A stretch of 64,000 nt of DNA, taken from NCBI GenBank assembly GCA_902581795.1, contig CACHPL010000002.1, positions 94,385 to 158,384 of the forward strand. Reading direction: 5' to 3'. Positions 18,730 through 28,657 of the stretch are shown one piece after another. The notes under the pieces are model-generated. The model ran no database searches, was not told the DNA's origin, and was given only the letters and a program-made list of their open reading frames with translations. Each line of letters opens with the position of its first letter. The stretch's first letter is position 1. This DNA is from an uncultured Pelagibacteraceae bacterium (GTDB lineage: Bacteria > Pseudomonadota > Alphaproteobacteria > Pelagibacterales > Pelagibacteraceae). The position numbers and the translations under genes are program-made.

Positions 18730-19509
18730 ATGAGTCTTAATAAGATAAAAAAAATAAAAAATTTTAAATCAAAAAAAAAGCTGGTATGCTTAACGGCATA
18801 TTCAAAATCATTTACCAAAATACTAGATCAATATTGTGATATTATTTTGGTAGGGGACTCAGTTGCAACCGCTTTCTATGGCATGAAAAATACGAAAAAT
18901 ATTTCTTTAGAGACAATGATTAATCATGCAATTAGTGTAAAAAAATATACAAACAAAAGCTTACTGGTATTTGATATGCCATTTAATACATACAATAATA
19001 TTCGAGACGCAACAAAGAATGTAAAATATATTTTAAAAAGAGTTAAATGTGATGCTTTTAAAATTGAAAGTAACGGAAGAAATTTATCAGTTATAAAAAA
19101 ACTTGTTAAATTGGGTATACCTATCATGGGTCACATAGGTTATACACCTCAATTCAAATCTAAATTTAAAGCCCAAGGGTTGAAAGAGAAAGAAATTAAA
19201 AATTTAATAGATGAGGCAAAAGGTATAGAGGAAGCAGGTGCTTTTTCGATTGTACTAGAATGTGTAAGAGAGACTATTGCGAAGAAAATAACCTCAAAAA
19301 TAAACATACCTACAATAGGAATAGGATCTTCAAAATATTGTGACGGACAAATTTTAGTAACCGATGATTTAATTGGTATGAGCGGATTTTATCCAAAGTT
19401 TGTAAAAAAATATATAAATTTGCAAAAACTAGTAAAAAATGCCGTTAAAAGGTATAGAGACGATGTGAGAAAAAAAAAATTTCCCAATAGATTGAATAGT
19501 TATAATTAA
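18730..19509 (+). CDS. panB: 3-methyl-2-oxobutanoate hydroxymethyltransferase
   Basis: PanB adds a hydroxymethyl group from methylene-tetrahydrofolate to 2-oxoisovalerate, the first step toward pantothenate and CoA. The 259-residue sequence has the TIM-barrel family landmarks: LTAYSKSF near the N-terminus, VGDSVATAFYG, MPFNTY, KIESN, MGHIGYTPQ, FSIVLECV and IGIGSS. The magnesium ligands in VGDS and the following Asp of VFDMPF are present. No panC lies adjacent, so the rest of the pathway is elsewhere or absent. Confidence 0.96.
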   Translation: MSLNKIKKIKNFKSKKKLVCLTAYSKSFTKILDQYCDIILVGDSVATAFYGMKNTKNISLETMINHAISVKKYTNKSLLVFDMPFNTYNNIRDATKNVKYILKRVKCDAFKIESNGRNLSVIKKLVKLGIPIMGHIGYTPQFKSKFKAQGLKEKEIKNLIDEAKGIEEAGAFSIVLECVRETIAKKITSKINIPTIGIGSSKYCDGQILVTDDLIGMSGFYPKFVKKYINLQKLVKNAVKRYRDDVRKKKFPNRLNSYN

Positions 19510-19511
19510 AA

Positions 19512-20135
19512 ATGAATACTGAAATTCAGAAAAAAGAAAATTTTAAAGATCTTATTAAAAAATATTCAAAAATAATATATTTAATAATTTTAATTTTCGT
19601 TATATTTGGTATTTCTTATACATGGTTTGACTCAAATAATAAAAATAAAAAAATTAAAATTTCTGAAAATTTTATTGAGGGTAAAGTTTTATTACAAAAC
19701 AAAAAGTTATCAGGCGCAAAAGAAGTATTTGTTGGTATTATAAATGAAAAAGATAATATCTATTCACCATTATCGCTATTTCTAATTATAGATAAAAATT
19801 TAGAAGAAGATCAAAATAAAATTATAAATTATTTTGACTTAGTTTTGTCTATAAAAGATATTGAGGAAGAGGACAGAAATTCTATAATATTAAAAAAAGC
19901 TATTTTTATATCAGAAAATAATCAAGAAGAAGACATACTCAACCTACTTAATCCAATAATAAATTCAGAATCAGTTTGGAAATTGCAATCTGCAAAGTTT
20001 ATTGGGGATTATTATTTTTCAAAAAAACAATTTAAAAAAGCAAAAGAGTATTATTCTATTTTATTGAATGAAGAAATTGAAACTTCAGAAGTTAATGAGA
20101 TAAAAAGAAAAATTAATATTATAGATAATGAATAA
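19512..20135 (+). CDS. Membrane-anchored TPR protein, YfgM-like
   Basis: The 207-residue protein has one membrane segment (about 22-40) followed by a periplasmic TPR-like helical domain. This matches YfgM/DUF2133-type proteins, which attach to the SecYEG translocon and pass new envelope proteins to chaperones. In many bacteria the yfgM gene precedes bamB, as here: the two overlap by eight bases. The start ATG lies two bases after the panB stop. The call rests on topology and neighbourhood more than on sequence motifs. Confidence 0.72.
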   Translation: MNTEIQKKENFKDLIKKYSKIIYLIILIFVIFGISYTWFDSNNKNKKIKISENFIEGKVLLQNKKLSGAKEVFVGIINEKDNIYSPLSLFLIIDKNLEEDQNKIINYFDLVLSIKDIEEEDRNSIILKKAIFISENNQEEDILNLLNPIINSESVWKLQSAKFIGDYYFSKKQFKKAKEYYSILLNEEIETSEVNEIKRKINIIDNE

Positions 20136-21471
20136 ATATTATAATTTATTAGTTCTAATCCTTATCTCTAACCTTTTTTTTGCATGTTCTTTTGATAAAA
20201 GTAGTGGAATTTGGAATGATAAATCTAAAGAATTAAAAGTCGAGGTTTTAGATGAAAATATAAAACCAATTTTCTCAAAAACTGAAAAATTCAAGGAAGA
20301 GGTATCTAGTGACATTATTGTGGAAATTGCTTTACCATCCAATGTAGATTCTTGGGTGGAGGAAAATTTTAATTCAAATAATTTACTTCCGCATCTAACT
20401 TATGAACATAAAAAGAATTTAATTTTTAAAAGTAAAAAAATCTTAAATAAAATAAAATCGAATTCTGATTTCGAACCACTTGTGTACAAAGATAGCATAT
20501 TTTTTTATGATAATTCAGGATCAATTTTCAATTTTTCTTTAATTGATTTTAATATGGCATGGGAATTTAATTTTTATAAAAAAAAATTTAAAAATTTTCC
20601 AATCCAAATCAATTTTATTATTGAGTCCGGAAATCTTATTGTTTCAGATAATCTAGGATATTTTTATAATTTAAATATTGATTCAGGCAAAATTAATTGG
20701 GCAAAAAATTATGGAATTCCATTTAAATCAAATTTAAAATCAGATGAGCAATTTGTATTTGGCGTTAATCAAGATAATAAATTTTATAGCATTAAACACA
20801 ATACTGGAGAAAAAAGATTAGATTTAGAGACATTTCCATCTCTTTTGCAATCTAAGCAAAAATCAAGTGTAGGGTTAGATAAAATTAATAAAAACGTTTT
20901 TTTCATAGCATCTACGGGAGAGATTTACTCAATAAATTACAGCAAAAATGTAATTAATTGGATATACAAAACTACAGCTAGAAGTATAGATAAGTCAGTT
21001 GATTTATTTTTTTCTTCACCAATAGTTTTTTATAAAAACAATATATTAATTAGCACTAGTGTCTCAACTATTTTACTAAATTCAAAAACCGGTCAAGTAA
21101 TTTGGGAATTACCTTTCAGTACTTTTGTTAGACCAATAGTTTCTAATAATTTTATTTTTTTTATAACAAATGATGGCTTTATTTTGAGCGCAAACATTTC
21201 TACAGGAAAAGTCATTTGGTCAAAAAATCTTTTTAATAAATCTAAGAAAATTACCAGAGATAAAATTGGGGATGTCATATCAATTATGTTAGTCTCAAAC
21301 GAGATTTTAGTAACTACAAAAAAAGGATATTTTATATTTATAGATTATAAAAATGGAAAAATTATTAATTATGTAAATGCTGATAAGAAAGGATTTTATT
21401 CTAAACCAGTTATAGTAAATAAAAAAATTTATATCGTTAATATGAAGGGCAGATTATTAGTCTTTAATTAA
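20128..21471 (+). CDS. bamB: BamB-like PQQ-repeat beta-propeller lipoprotein
   Basis: The 447-residue protein has a lipoprotein signal ending LFFAC, with Cys20 as the lipidated residue. It is followed by repeats of the PQQ-like propeller kind (for example SGKINWAKNYG, KTGQVIWELPFS, STGKVIWSKNLF, KNGKIINYVN). BamB sits on the inner face of the outer membrane and helps the BAM complex insert beta-barrels such as LptD. The divergence is strong, so the exact role could differ, but lipobox, propeller and the YfgM-like neighbour agree. In many genomes der follows. Here the convergent purF follows instead, one base away. Confidence 0.82.
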   Translation: MNKYYNLLVLILISNLFFACSFDKSSGIWNDKSKELKVEVLDENIKPIFSKTEKFKEEVSSDIIVEIALPSNVDSWVEENFNSNNLLPHLTYEHKKNLIFKSKKILNKIKSNSDFEPLVYKDSIFFYDNSGSIFNFSLIDFNMAWEFNFYKKKFKNFPIQINFIIESGNLIVSDNLGYFYNLNIDSGKINWAKNYGIPFKSNLKSDEQFVFGVNQDNKFYSIKHNTGEKRLDLETFPSLLQSKQKSSVGLDKINKNVFFIASTGEIYSINYSKNVINWIYKTTARSIDKSVDLFFSSPIVFYKNNILISTSVSTILLNSKTGQVIWELPFSTFVRPIVSNNFIFFITNDGFILSANISTGKVIWSKNLFNKSKKITRDKIGDVISIMLVSNEILVTTKKGYFIFIDYKNGKIINYVNADKKGFYSKPVIVNKKIYIVNMKGRLLVFN

Positions 21472-21472
21472 A

Positions 21473-22909
21473 TTAGCTATTTGACTTTCCACTCAGAAGT
21501 GATAATTGAGTAACCTTTCCATTTTTTCTTTGATCTACCAAGTCTACTGGGTACTCACCTGTAAAATAATGATCTGTGAATTGTGGATATATTTTATTTC
21601 TTTCATTGTTGCAAAGCGCTTTATACAAACCTTCTAAACTTAAAAATTTCAAGGAGTCAGCATTTATATAATCTCTCATTTCTTCTAAACTTCTGTTGGC
21701 TGCCAACAACTCCTTTTTTGTCGGCATATCTATACCATAGTAATCAGGAAATTTTATTGGTGGCGAGGCTATTCTCACATGAACCTCTTTTGCACCACCG
21801 TCATAAAGCATTTTTACAATTTTGTGACATGTAGTTCCTCGCACGATTGAGTCATCAATTAAAATTACAGATTTATTTTTTATAGATGATTGATTTGAAC
21901 TAAGTTTTAGTTTTACTCCAAAACTTCTTATACTTTGAGATGGCTCTATAAATGTCCGTCCCACATAATGATTTCTAATAAGCCCTAGTTCAAAATTTAT
22001 CTTTTTATGTTGACTAAAACCTAAAGCTGCGGGAACTCCAGAGTCAGGAACTGGAACCACAATTTCTCCTTCATTAGAAGATTCTTTTGCAAGCTGGTAG
22101 CCAAATTCTTTTCTATATTCGTAGGCACATTTACCTTTAATTAAACTATCTGGCCTAGCAAAGTAGATATACTCAAAAATACATGGTCTAGCTACTTTCT
22201 TGGTAAATGGTTTGATACTTTTTATTGAATTATTTTCTATAATTACAATCTCGCCATTTTCTACCTCTCTTATAAATTTTGCACCCACAATATCAAATGC
22301 ACAAGTTTCTGATGCAAGAACATAAGAATTTTTGATCTTACCCAAAACTAACGGCCTTATTCCCAAAGGATCTCTAGCGCCTATCAGTTTTTTATTACTC
22401 ATCATGACTAATGCATAACCACCTTGAACTTGAAAAAGAGTATCAATTATTTTGTCTATCATCTTGGGCCTATTTGATTTTGCAATTAATTGAACTATTG
22501 TTTCTGTGTCCGAGGTAGTTCTGAAGATTGCTCCTTCTTTTACTAATTTTTCCCTTAATTGTATTGCGTTTGTAAAATTTCCATTATGCGCAACACTTAT
22601 TCCACCGCTGTAAATATCTGCAAAAAAAGGCTGAATATTTCTTAAAGAAGTCTCACCAGTAGTTGAATATCGATTGTGACCTATGGCAAAATTTCCAGGT
22701 AATTTCTTTAAAACCTCTTTATTAGTAAAATTATCTCCTACTAGGCCATGTCTTTTTTCAGAATGAAAATTTTTACCATCAAAGGAAACTATTCCACATC
22801 CTTCTTGCCCCCTATGTTGTAAAGCATGCAGTCCAAGCGCTGTTAAAGCAGAAGCATCATTAAAATTATGAACTCCAAAAACCCCACATTCTTCTCTAAT
22901 TTTTCTCAT
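21473..22909 (-). CDS. purF: Amidophosphoribosyltransferase
   Basis: PurF makes phosphoribosylamine from PRPP and glutamine, the committed step of purine synthesis. The 478-residue protein has the glutaminase domain with the nucleophile Cys8 after a short propeptide (MRKIREE), and the PRPP-binding motif VILIDDSIVRGTT. It keeps one Cys of the Bacillus-type iron-sulfur set (RPCIFEYIYFARPD). The others are replaced (FPDYYGID and HYFTGEYP), so no Fe-S cluster is expected, as I recall for other alphaproteobacterial PurF proteins. cvpA lies one base upstream, a conserved pairing. Confidence 0.96.
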   Translation of the reverse strand: MRKIREECGVFGVHNFNDASALTALGLHALQHRGQEGCGIVSFDGKNFHSEKRHGLVGDNFTNKEVLKKLPGNFAIGHNRYSTTGETSLRNIQPFFADIYSGGISVAHNGNFTNAIQLREKLVKEGAIFRTTSDTETIVQLIAKSNRPKMIDKIIDTLFQVQGGYALVMMSNKKLIGARDPLGIRPLVLGKIKNSYVLASETCAFDIVGAKFIREVENGEIVIIENNSIKSIKPFTKKVARPCIFEYIYFARPDSLIKGKCAYEYRKEFGYQLAKESSNEGEIVVPVPDSGVPAALGFSQHKKINFELGLIRNHYVGRTFIEPSQSIRSFGVKLKLSSNQSSIKNKSVILIDDSIVRGTTCHKIVKMLYDGGAKEVHVRIASPPIKFPDYYGIDMPTKKELLAANRSLEEMRDYINADSLKFLSLEGLYKALCNNERNKIYPQFTDHYFTGEYPVDLVDQRKNGKVTQLSLLSGKSNS

Positions 22910-22910
22910 T

Positions 22911-23459
22911 TTAGATTTTTTCTATTTCTTTTTTTGTGTCTTCAATATCTTTTCCACTAGGAAATTCATTAATTAATAGCTTACTACCTTTCTCTGTTAT
23001 TGAAAAAAAATAAGAACTTTTTAAGTTAATATCCCATTTTTCATATGAATAAAACCAATTTACAATTGTAAAAATACACACAAAAAACACATAACCTTTA
23101 AAAATACCAAAGAAAAATCCAAAACTTTTATCAACAGATCCAAGACCTGTGTATGAAAATAGTCGGCCTAGAGATTTTCCTAATAGAATCAAAATAAAAA
23201 GTGTTAATATGTAAACAGCAACACCCAAACCAACACCAGATATATAGGTATTATTTACATAATCTGAAACGTATGGTTCTATTTTTGGTACTAAAATTAT
23301 TGTAATTATTAATGCTAGAAGCCATTTTAGAAAAGACATTAAACTTATGAAAAAGCCTTTGCCCATACACTGGATTGCAAAGTAGATAACAAAAATTAAA
23401 AAAACTATATCGAATATAACTATATTTTCACCTATAAACGATGTTAGCTTATCCAGCAT
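22911..23459 (-). CDS. cvpA: CvpA family membrane protein
   Basis: The 182-residue protein has four hydrophobic segments (about 12-30, 33-52, 75-97 and 115-135). CvpA was first found next to purF and linked to colicin V production. Its molecular role is still not settled, and envelope stress tolerance has been reported for homologues. Here it lies directly upstream of purF with a one-base gap, and its start overlaps the end of the RND exporter gene by 11 bases, so all three are likely translated from one message. Confidence 0.85.
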   Translation of the reverse strand: MLDKLTSFIGENIVIFDIVFLIFVIYFAIQCMGKGFFISLMSFLKWLLALIITIILVPKIEPYVSDYVNNTYISGVGLGVAVYILTLFILILLGKSLGRLFSYTGLGSVDKSFGFFFGIFKGYVFFVCIFTIVNWFYSYEKWDINLKSSYFFSITEKGSKLLINEFPSGKDIEDTKKEIEKI

Positions 23460-25938
23460 CTTTAAAAGGTTTAAAAGTTAATATTAATTTAGGAAGTAAG
23501 GTTAAAACCGATATCATAGCTAATAACATTGCAATTCCTGTAAAAACTCCAAAATAAATTGTTGGTATGAAATTAGATAAAACTAAAATTGAAAAACCAA
23601 AAACTATTGTAATAGAAGTGTTTAGGATTGCAACACCAACTGTATCATGACACTTCTCTAAGGTTTTATTATAATCTTTAATTTTTTTAAACTCTTCTTT
23701 AAATCTATAAATATAGTGAATGCTGTTGTCCACAGCTATTCCTATAGTGATTGCAGCTATAGTTATCGTCATCATATCTAATGGAATTTCAAGAAAACCT
23801 ATAATTCCTAGGATTAAAAAAGCTGCCATAAAATTAGGCACAACACCTATAAGAGATAAAGTTATATTCCTAAAAAGTATTAAAAACATTGCTGTAATCC
23901 CAGCCATTACAACCCCAAGCGTGAGTATTTGTGATTTAAATAAACTTTGTAAGAGATTGTTAAATAATATGAGAACACCAGCTAATTTGAACTCTTCCGG
24001 TTTTAAACCTATCTCATTTTCTAAATCTCGATTAATTTTTTTTATAAGCTCGTTTCGCCTCAAGTCTTCTTTTGAATCTAAAATTCTTAAACCAATTCTT
24101 GCCTCATTACTTTTGATAGAAATATAAGGATCAATTATTTCTTTTTTAATTGAGTCAGGTATTTTTGTATATAAAACACCTATTTCTAAACCTTGTAATT
24201 CTTTTCCACCAGTTAAGTCTTCAGCGACCCTTACCATTGATGCAAAAGATATTACTTTACCAACAGCATCAAGACCGTCTAAATAGTCATGAACTTCAGT
24301 TATTTTATCTATTTTATTTCTTGTGAACCAATATTTAGCATCATCACTCTCTTCCTCTTCCCAGTCGTCATCATCATTTACTTCATCTACTTTTTTTGGA
24401 AATTTTAATATCACGTCAAGCGGGGTGGTGCCACCAAGCTCTTCGTCAATAAGCTTCATACCTTTATAGATTTCAGTCTCTTTGTCAAAATAGTTTATGA
24501 AACTATTTTCAACTTCAAGCTTTGATATACCAAAAATACTTACTATTATTACAATTATAGCGGATGAATAAATTACTTTTGTATTTTTTTGCGCTATTTT
24601 TCCTAGAAAAGATGTTATTTTAGATTTTTTTTGATCCCTATATTTAACATCTTTTTTTGTTAAAACATTTAAAATTGATGGCAGCAAAGTAAAAGTTATC
24701 GACATTGACACTATTAATCCAACAGTCATCATCCAGCCAAAATCTATAATGGGTTTGATATCGCTAAAAATTAATGACAAGAATGCACAGATTGTTGTAA
24801 GTACCGTGTAAAGTATTGGCCAAAACATTTTTTGAGAGGTCCAAAGAAGCGCTTCGCTATTTAATGTATTTGGATTTTCTTTTCTAAATTGTAAATATCG
24901 CACGCTCATATGTATGTTCATAGCCATTGTTAAGATAAGCATTAAAGCAATAAAATTTGATGAAATTACTGTTACCTTCCAACCAACCAAACCTAAAAAT
25001 CCAACCATGATAAACACAGAAAAGAAGCAGCTAAGAAGCGGCACTAAAACCCACAACAAATTTCTAAAAACAAACCATAGTGTAAAAATTATAAATAAAA
25101 AAACCCCAGCACCAAAAACTACGATATCATTTTTTATAAATGTCATCATATCATCAGCTATCATTGGAATACCTCCAAGATGGATTATTGGATAAATATC
25201 TTCTGAACTTTTTTTAACTCTTCCAGGGGAAGGATGATCTTTGATAATTTTTCTAATTTCATTTATATTTTGATGATTTTTTTTGTTATATATTTTTCTA
25301 TAATTATCATATTTTTTCAAAAAGATTTTATAAGCATTTAATTCTTTTGAAGTTAATTTCGTATTTGATTTCCTTTCAATGAAATCATTCTTAGTTTTTA
25401 AAAATTCAATTAATTTTTTGTCAGGTTTAATGTAAACTATTATTCCGCTTGTTTTTCCGTCACTACTAATAACGAAATCTTTATATATTGGACTATTAAT
25501 TATTTCTTCAAAGCCTCTGTCAAAATCTACATCTATACTTGATAAAGTTTTAAAATTTTTTATTCTTTCTGGTAGTGGATCATCGTTATTTTTTAGTAAT
25601 GGGACATCCAGAACAGTAATGACATTATCTACCCAATCTAAATTTTCTAAAGAATTTTTTAATAAAGAAAGATTTTTTATAGTATTTTCTGATTTAAAAG
25701 ACTCGCTCGGTTCATGAGTGTAGGTTAGAACCAAAAAGTCTTTGGATCCATACTTCTTATTAACCTCTCTAAGATATTTTAAATCTGGATCATTTTCTAA
25801 AAGCAAAGTGTCAGATGATGCATCCAATTGAAAGTTTTTTGAAAAGTATCCAAAACTTAAAAGTAAAATTAATAATATTGATAACGTGAATTTTGGTCTG
25901 TCTATTACTATATTTTTGTATAATTTTGAGAAGATCAC
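23449..25938 (-). CDS. RND/MMPL family exporter (COG1033-like)
   Basis: A large inner-membrane protein of 829 residues with about twelve membrane segments in two blocks (about 12-30 plus 270-440, and 455-475 plus 665-815). Each block is preceded by a periplasmic domain, the layout of MMPL/RND lipid exporters. Acidic stretches near residue 515 (DDDDWEEEESDD) are unusual. Related proteins move hopanoids, mycolates or other lipids, but no substrate genes lie nearby. The start is GTG at 25938. The gene overlaps cvpA by 11 bases. Family assignment is firm, substrate unknown. Confidence 0.85.
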   Translation of the reverse strand: MIFSKLYKNIVIDRPKFTLSILLILLLSFGYFSKNFQLDASSDTLLLENDPDLKYLREVNKKYGSKDFLVLTYTHEPSESFKSENTIKNLSLLKNSLENLDWVDNVITVLDVPLLKNNDDPLPERIKNFKTLSSIDVDFDRGFEEIINSPIYKDFVISSDGKTSGIIVYIKPDKKLIEFLKTKNDFIERKSNTKLTSKELNAYKIFLKKYDNYRKIYNKKNHQNINEIRKIIKDHPSPGRVKKSSEDIYPIIHLGGIPMIADDMMTFIKNDIVVFGAGVFLFIIFTLWFVFRNLLWVLVPLLSCFFSVFIMVGFLGLVGWKVTVISSNFIALMLILTMAMNIHMSVRYLQFRKENPNTLNSEALLWTSQKMFWPILYTVLTTICAFLSLIFSDIKPIIDFGWMMTVGLIVSMSITFTLLPSILNVLTKKDVKYRDQKKSKITSFLGKIAQKNTKVIYSSAIIVIIVSIFGISKLEVENSFINYFDKETEIYKGMKLIDEELGGTTPLDVILKFPKKVDEVNDDDDWEEEESDDAKYWFTRNKIDKITEVHDYLDGLDAVGKVISFASMVRVAEDLTGGKELQGLEIGVLYTKIPDSIKKEIIDPYISIKSNEARIGLRILDSKEDLRRNELIKKINRDLENEIGLKPEEFKLAGVLILFNNLLQSLFKSQILTLGVVMAGITAMFLILFRNITLSLIGVVPNFMAAFLILGIIGFLEIPLDMMTITIAAITIGIAVDNSIHYIYRFKEEFKKIKDYNKTLEKCHDTVGVAILNTSITIVFGFSILVLSNFIPTIYFGVFTGIAMLLAMISVLTLLPKLILTFKPFKDAG

Positions 25939-25986
25939 TATAAGGAAGATATAGCTTAAAAGAGCATAATTTAAAATTACTTATTT

Positions 25987-27414
25987 TTACCCTGTTTTAG
26001 AAGCATTTTTAAATCTTGTATAAATTCCTTCAAATTCTACCTTGACATTTCCTGTAGGTCCATGCCGTTGTTTTCCAATAATTATATCTGCCGAACCAAG
26101 AATCTCGTTCATTTTAGATTGCCATTCTGCGTGTTCAATGCTTCCCAATTTAGGCTCTTTTCTTTCTAAATAATATTCCTCTCTAAAAACAAACATCACA
26201 ACATCGGCATCTTGTTCAATCGACCCTGACTCCCTTAAGTCTGATAATTGAGGTTTTTTATCATCCCTCTGTTCAGTTGCTCTTGAAAGCTGCGAAAGTG
26301 CCAGCACTGGCACACCCAAACTTTTTGCCAAAGCTTTTAGTCCTTGTGTTATTTCAGATATTTCTTGAACTCTTCCATCGTATCTTTTGGATCCAGTTGC
26401 CATCAGCTGTATGTAATCTACAACAATTAAATCTAAACCAAATAGCCTTTTAATTCTTCTTGCCCTATTAGACAAAGCAGAAATTGTTATTGCTGGGGTT
26501 TCATCAATATAAAGAGGTAGTTGATGAATATTTCTTGAGGTTTCAATTAATCTATTAAATTCTTCCTCAGAAACTTTTCCTCTTCTGATATCATTGGATT
26601 TAATCCTAGCTTGCTCTGATAAAATTCTTGTAGAAAGTTGCTCAGATGACATCTCTAATGAAAAAAAAGCAACAGAAGATTTTTTGTTATCATCTAAAAT
26701 TTTTTTTGCTGCATGATAAGCTATATTTGTTGCTAATGAAGTTTTTCCCATAGATGGTCTTCCGGCAATTATTACTAAATCAGATTTATGTAGCCCTCCT
26801 AGCCGTTCATCCAAGTCATCAAGGCCAGTTGGGACTCCAACAATTCCCTGGTCATTTTTCATTGCATTTGTTGCCATATCAATTGTTTGATTGAGTGCTT
26901 GATCAAATTTTAGAAAAGATTGGTGAAAAGTACCTCGTTCAGCTAAGTCAAAGAGTAATTTTTCGGTATCTTGAATTATATTTTCTCCAGATTTTTCGGT
27001 TGTTTCATCAAGAGACTCATCCGATAAGTTCTCTGATATTTTTATAAGCTCTCTTTTAACAAACTTCTCATGTATAATTTTCGCGTAGTCAATAGATTGT
27101 TTCACTGACGATGAAAATCTTGTTAATTTAACCAAATATTCAGCTCCACCAACTTCAGACAAACCTTCATCATTTTGAAATGAATTTTTAAGCGTTATAG
27201 GGTTGGCAATCATTCCTTTATTATGAAGATTTTCAATAGACTCATAAATTTTAGAATGTAAAGGATCGTAAAATTCATTGTGGTTAATTATATTTGCAAC
27301 TTCATCAATAATATCATTATTTACTAATACCGAACCCAACAATGCTTGTTCTGCCTCAAGATTAGAAGGAAGTTTTCTTTCGCTATTAAAATTATTAATT
27401 TTAAGATTATCCAT
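25987..27414 (-). CDS. dnaB: Replicative DNA helicase DnaB
   Basis: DnaB is the hexameric helicase that unwinds DNA at the replication fork. The 475-residue protein has the N-terminal helical domain (PSNLEAEQALLGSVL), a linker and the RecA-like domain with Walker A GRPSMGKTS, the segment FFSLEMSSEQL and the SQLSRATEQRDDKKP-LSDLRESG motifs. No intein is present. It lies downstream of rpsF-rpsR-rplI on the same strand, an order common in bacteria, after an 86-base gap that may hold its own promoter. Confidence 0.97.
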   Translation of the reverse strand: MDNLKINNFNSERKLPSNLEAEQALLGSVLVNNDIIDEVANIINHNEFYDPLHSKIYESIENLHNKGMIANPITLKNSFQNDEGLSEVGGAEYLVKLTRFSSSVKQSIDYAKIIHEKFVKRELIKISENLSDESLDETTEKSGENIIQDTEKLLFDLAERGTFHQSFLKFDQALNQTIDMATNAMKNDQGIVGVPTGLDDLDERLGGLHKSDLVIIAGRPSMGKTSLATNIAYHAAKKILDDNKKSSVAFFSLEMSSEQLSTRILSEQARIKSNDIRRGKVSEEEFNRLIETSRNIHQLPLYIDETPAITISALSNRARRIKRLFGLDLIVVDYIQLMATGSKRYDGRVQEISEITQGLKALAKSLGVPVLALSQLSRATEQRDDKKPQLSDLRESGSIEQDADVVMFVFREEYYLERKEPKLGSIEHAEWQSKMNEILGSADIIIGKQRHGPTGNVKVEFEGIYTRFKNASKTG

Positions 27415-27500
27415 TTGAAAAAAAGTAATTTATACAAATGACAAATCATTAAAATATAAAAGTTATTAACTGTTTTTTTTGGTTGTGGAAAACTGAGTAA

Positions 27501-27956
27501 TTATTTGGCTTCTTTTTTTTCAACTATAACACGCAATTCAACTACTAGTTCAGAATGTAAATTTATAGAGAATTGGAAAGAACCTACTTTATTAATCTCT
27601 TGTTTTACATCAATTTGAGAAGGATGAATGGTTTCTTTGAAATTCTCTGAAAAATATTTGGCAATTTCTTTGGGTTTAATGGATGCAAAAAGCTCTCCGT
27701 TTTCTTTAGTTTCTTTTTTAAATATTACCTTTTTATTTTTAATTTTATCAAAAACATTCTTTGCATTTAATTTTTTTTCAGTATTTTTTTTATTAATTTC
27801 ATCTTTTTTTCTTTTAACATATTCTATGTTTTTTTTATCAGCTCTAAGTGCTTTTCCATTTTTTAGTAAAAAGTTTCTTCCATAACCATCTTTTACTTTA
27901 ACAATTTGACCTGTATTTCCTAAATTTCTAATATCTTCTAATAATATGATCTCCAT
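27501..27956 (-). CDS. rplI: 50S ribosomal protein L9
   Basis: L9 binds 23S rRNA at the base of the L1 stalk and supports frame keeping. The 151-residue protein has the N-terminal domain MEIILLEDIRNLGNTG with the GYGRNFL signature, a long lysine-rich connecting helix (about 40-75) and the C-terminal domain. It is the third gene of the rpsF-rpsR-rplI operon, and its start follows the rpsR stop directly. Confidence 0.96.
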   Translation of the reverse strand: MEIILLEDIRNLGNTGQIVKVKDGYGRNFLLKNGKALRADKKNIEYVKRKKDEINKKNTEKKLNAKNVFDKIKNKKVIFKKETKENGELFASIKPKEIAKYFSENFKETIHPSQIDVKQEINKVGSFQFSINLHSELVVELRVIVEKKEAK

Positions 27957-28229
27957 TTATACCAACCCTAAAATTTTAGCTTTTTTGATAGCAGAAGATA
28001 ATTGTCTCTGTTTATTTTGTGAAATTGAGGTAATCCGGGATGGTAAAATTTTACCTGTGTCAGATATATACCTTTTTAAAAGTTTTATATTTTTATAATC
28101 AACAACGGGCGCGTCTTTTGCTGACAGAGGACAACTCCTACCGAATTTTAAATCAGGTTTTTGGAAAAGAATTAGCTTACTTTGAAAACCTGTTTTTTTT
28201 CTCCCTTTTTTTCTCTTATCTCTTTTCAT
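27957..28229 (-). CDS. rpsR: 30S ribosomal protein S18
   Basis: S18 pairs with S6 on the platform of the small subunit. The 90-residue protein has a basic N-terminus, the conserved YKNIKLLKRYISDTGKI stretch (about 46-62) and the C-terminal LPSRITSISQNKQRQL region. It sits five bases after rpsF and directly before rplI, the standard order, so stoichiometric expression is expected. Confidence 0.97.
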   Translation of the reverse strand: MKRDKRKKGRKKTGFQSKLILFQKPDLKFGRSCPLSAKDAPVVDYKNIKLLKRYISDTGKILPSRITSISQNKQRQLSSAIKKAKILGLV

Positions 28230-28234
28230 AAAAT

Positions 28235-28555
28235 TTATTTTCTTTTACTAAAATATTCGTTTTTAAGATCTAGCTCGCTATATCTTACTGTTAAATATCT
28301 AATTATATCATTATCTACTGATATTTTTTGCTCAACTTCGCTAACAGTTGTTTTTTGTCCCTCAAATTTGAAATGTATATAAATACCTTTTTTGTTTTTC
28401 TTAATTTTTTTTGCAAGGTTCAACAATCCCCACTTCTCAGTTTTTAAAATTTTACCAGTTTTTTTAATTAATGATGAATATTTATCCACTAAGGCATCAA
28501 CCTCTTTATCTGATAAATCTTGTTTTCCAACAAATGTGTGTTCGTAAAAAGCCAT
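28235..28555 (-). CDS. rpsF: 30S ribosomal protein S6
   Basis: S6 binds the central domain of 16S rRNA with S18. The 106-residue protein starts MAFYEHTFVGKQDL and has the family segments WGLLNLAKKIKKNKKGIY and FKFEGQKTTVSEVEQK. It lacks the long acidic or basic tail some S6 proteins carry. It is the first gene of the ribosomal operon and is divergent from fabD. Confidence 0.97.
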   Translation of the reverse strand: MAFYEHTFVGKQDLSDKEVDALVDKYSSLIKKTGKILKTEKWGLLNLAKKIKKNKKGIYIHFKFEGQKTTVSEVEQKISVDNDIIRYLTVRYSELDLKNEYFSKRK

Positions 28556-28591
28556 TTTAACAATAAAGTTGTATTTTTTTTTAAGAACGGA

Positions 28592-28620
28592 CTTATACTA
28601 TTTAAATTTTGTTAATACAA
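28592..28620 (-). promoter_or_regulatory. Putative promoter of the rpsF-rpsR-rplI operon
   Basis: Read on the minus strand, TTGTAT (-35, 28615-28620) and TATAAG (-10, 28592-28597) are separated by exactly 17 bases, 36 bases before the rpsF start codon. The region must also hold the divergent fabD promoter, which I could not place. Confidence 0.4.
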
Positions 28621-28657
28621 TAGTAATAATAACATTGTTTTATTTAATTTTTTTAAA

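Noticed and set aside
21473..22909. PurF as an iron-sulfur enzyme
   Set aside because: Only one of the cluster cysteines seen in Bacillus PurF is present; the CxxC near the C-terminus is absent.
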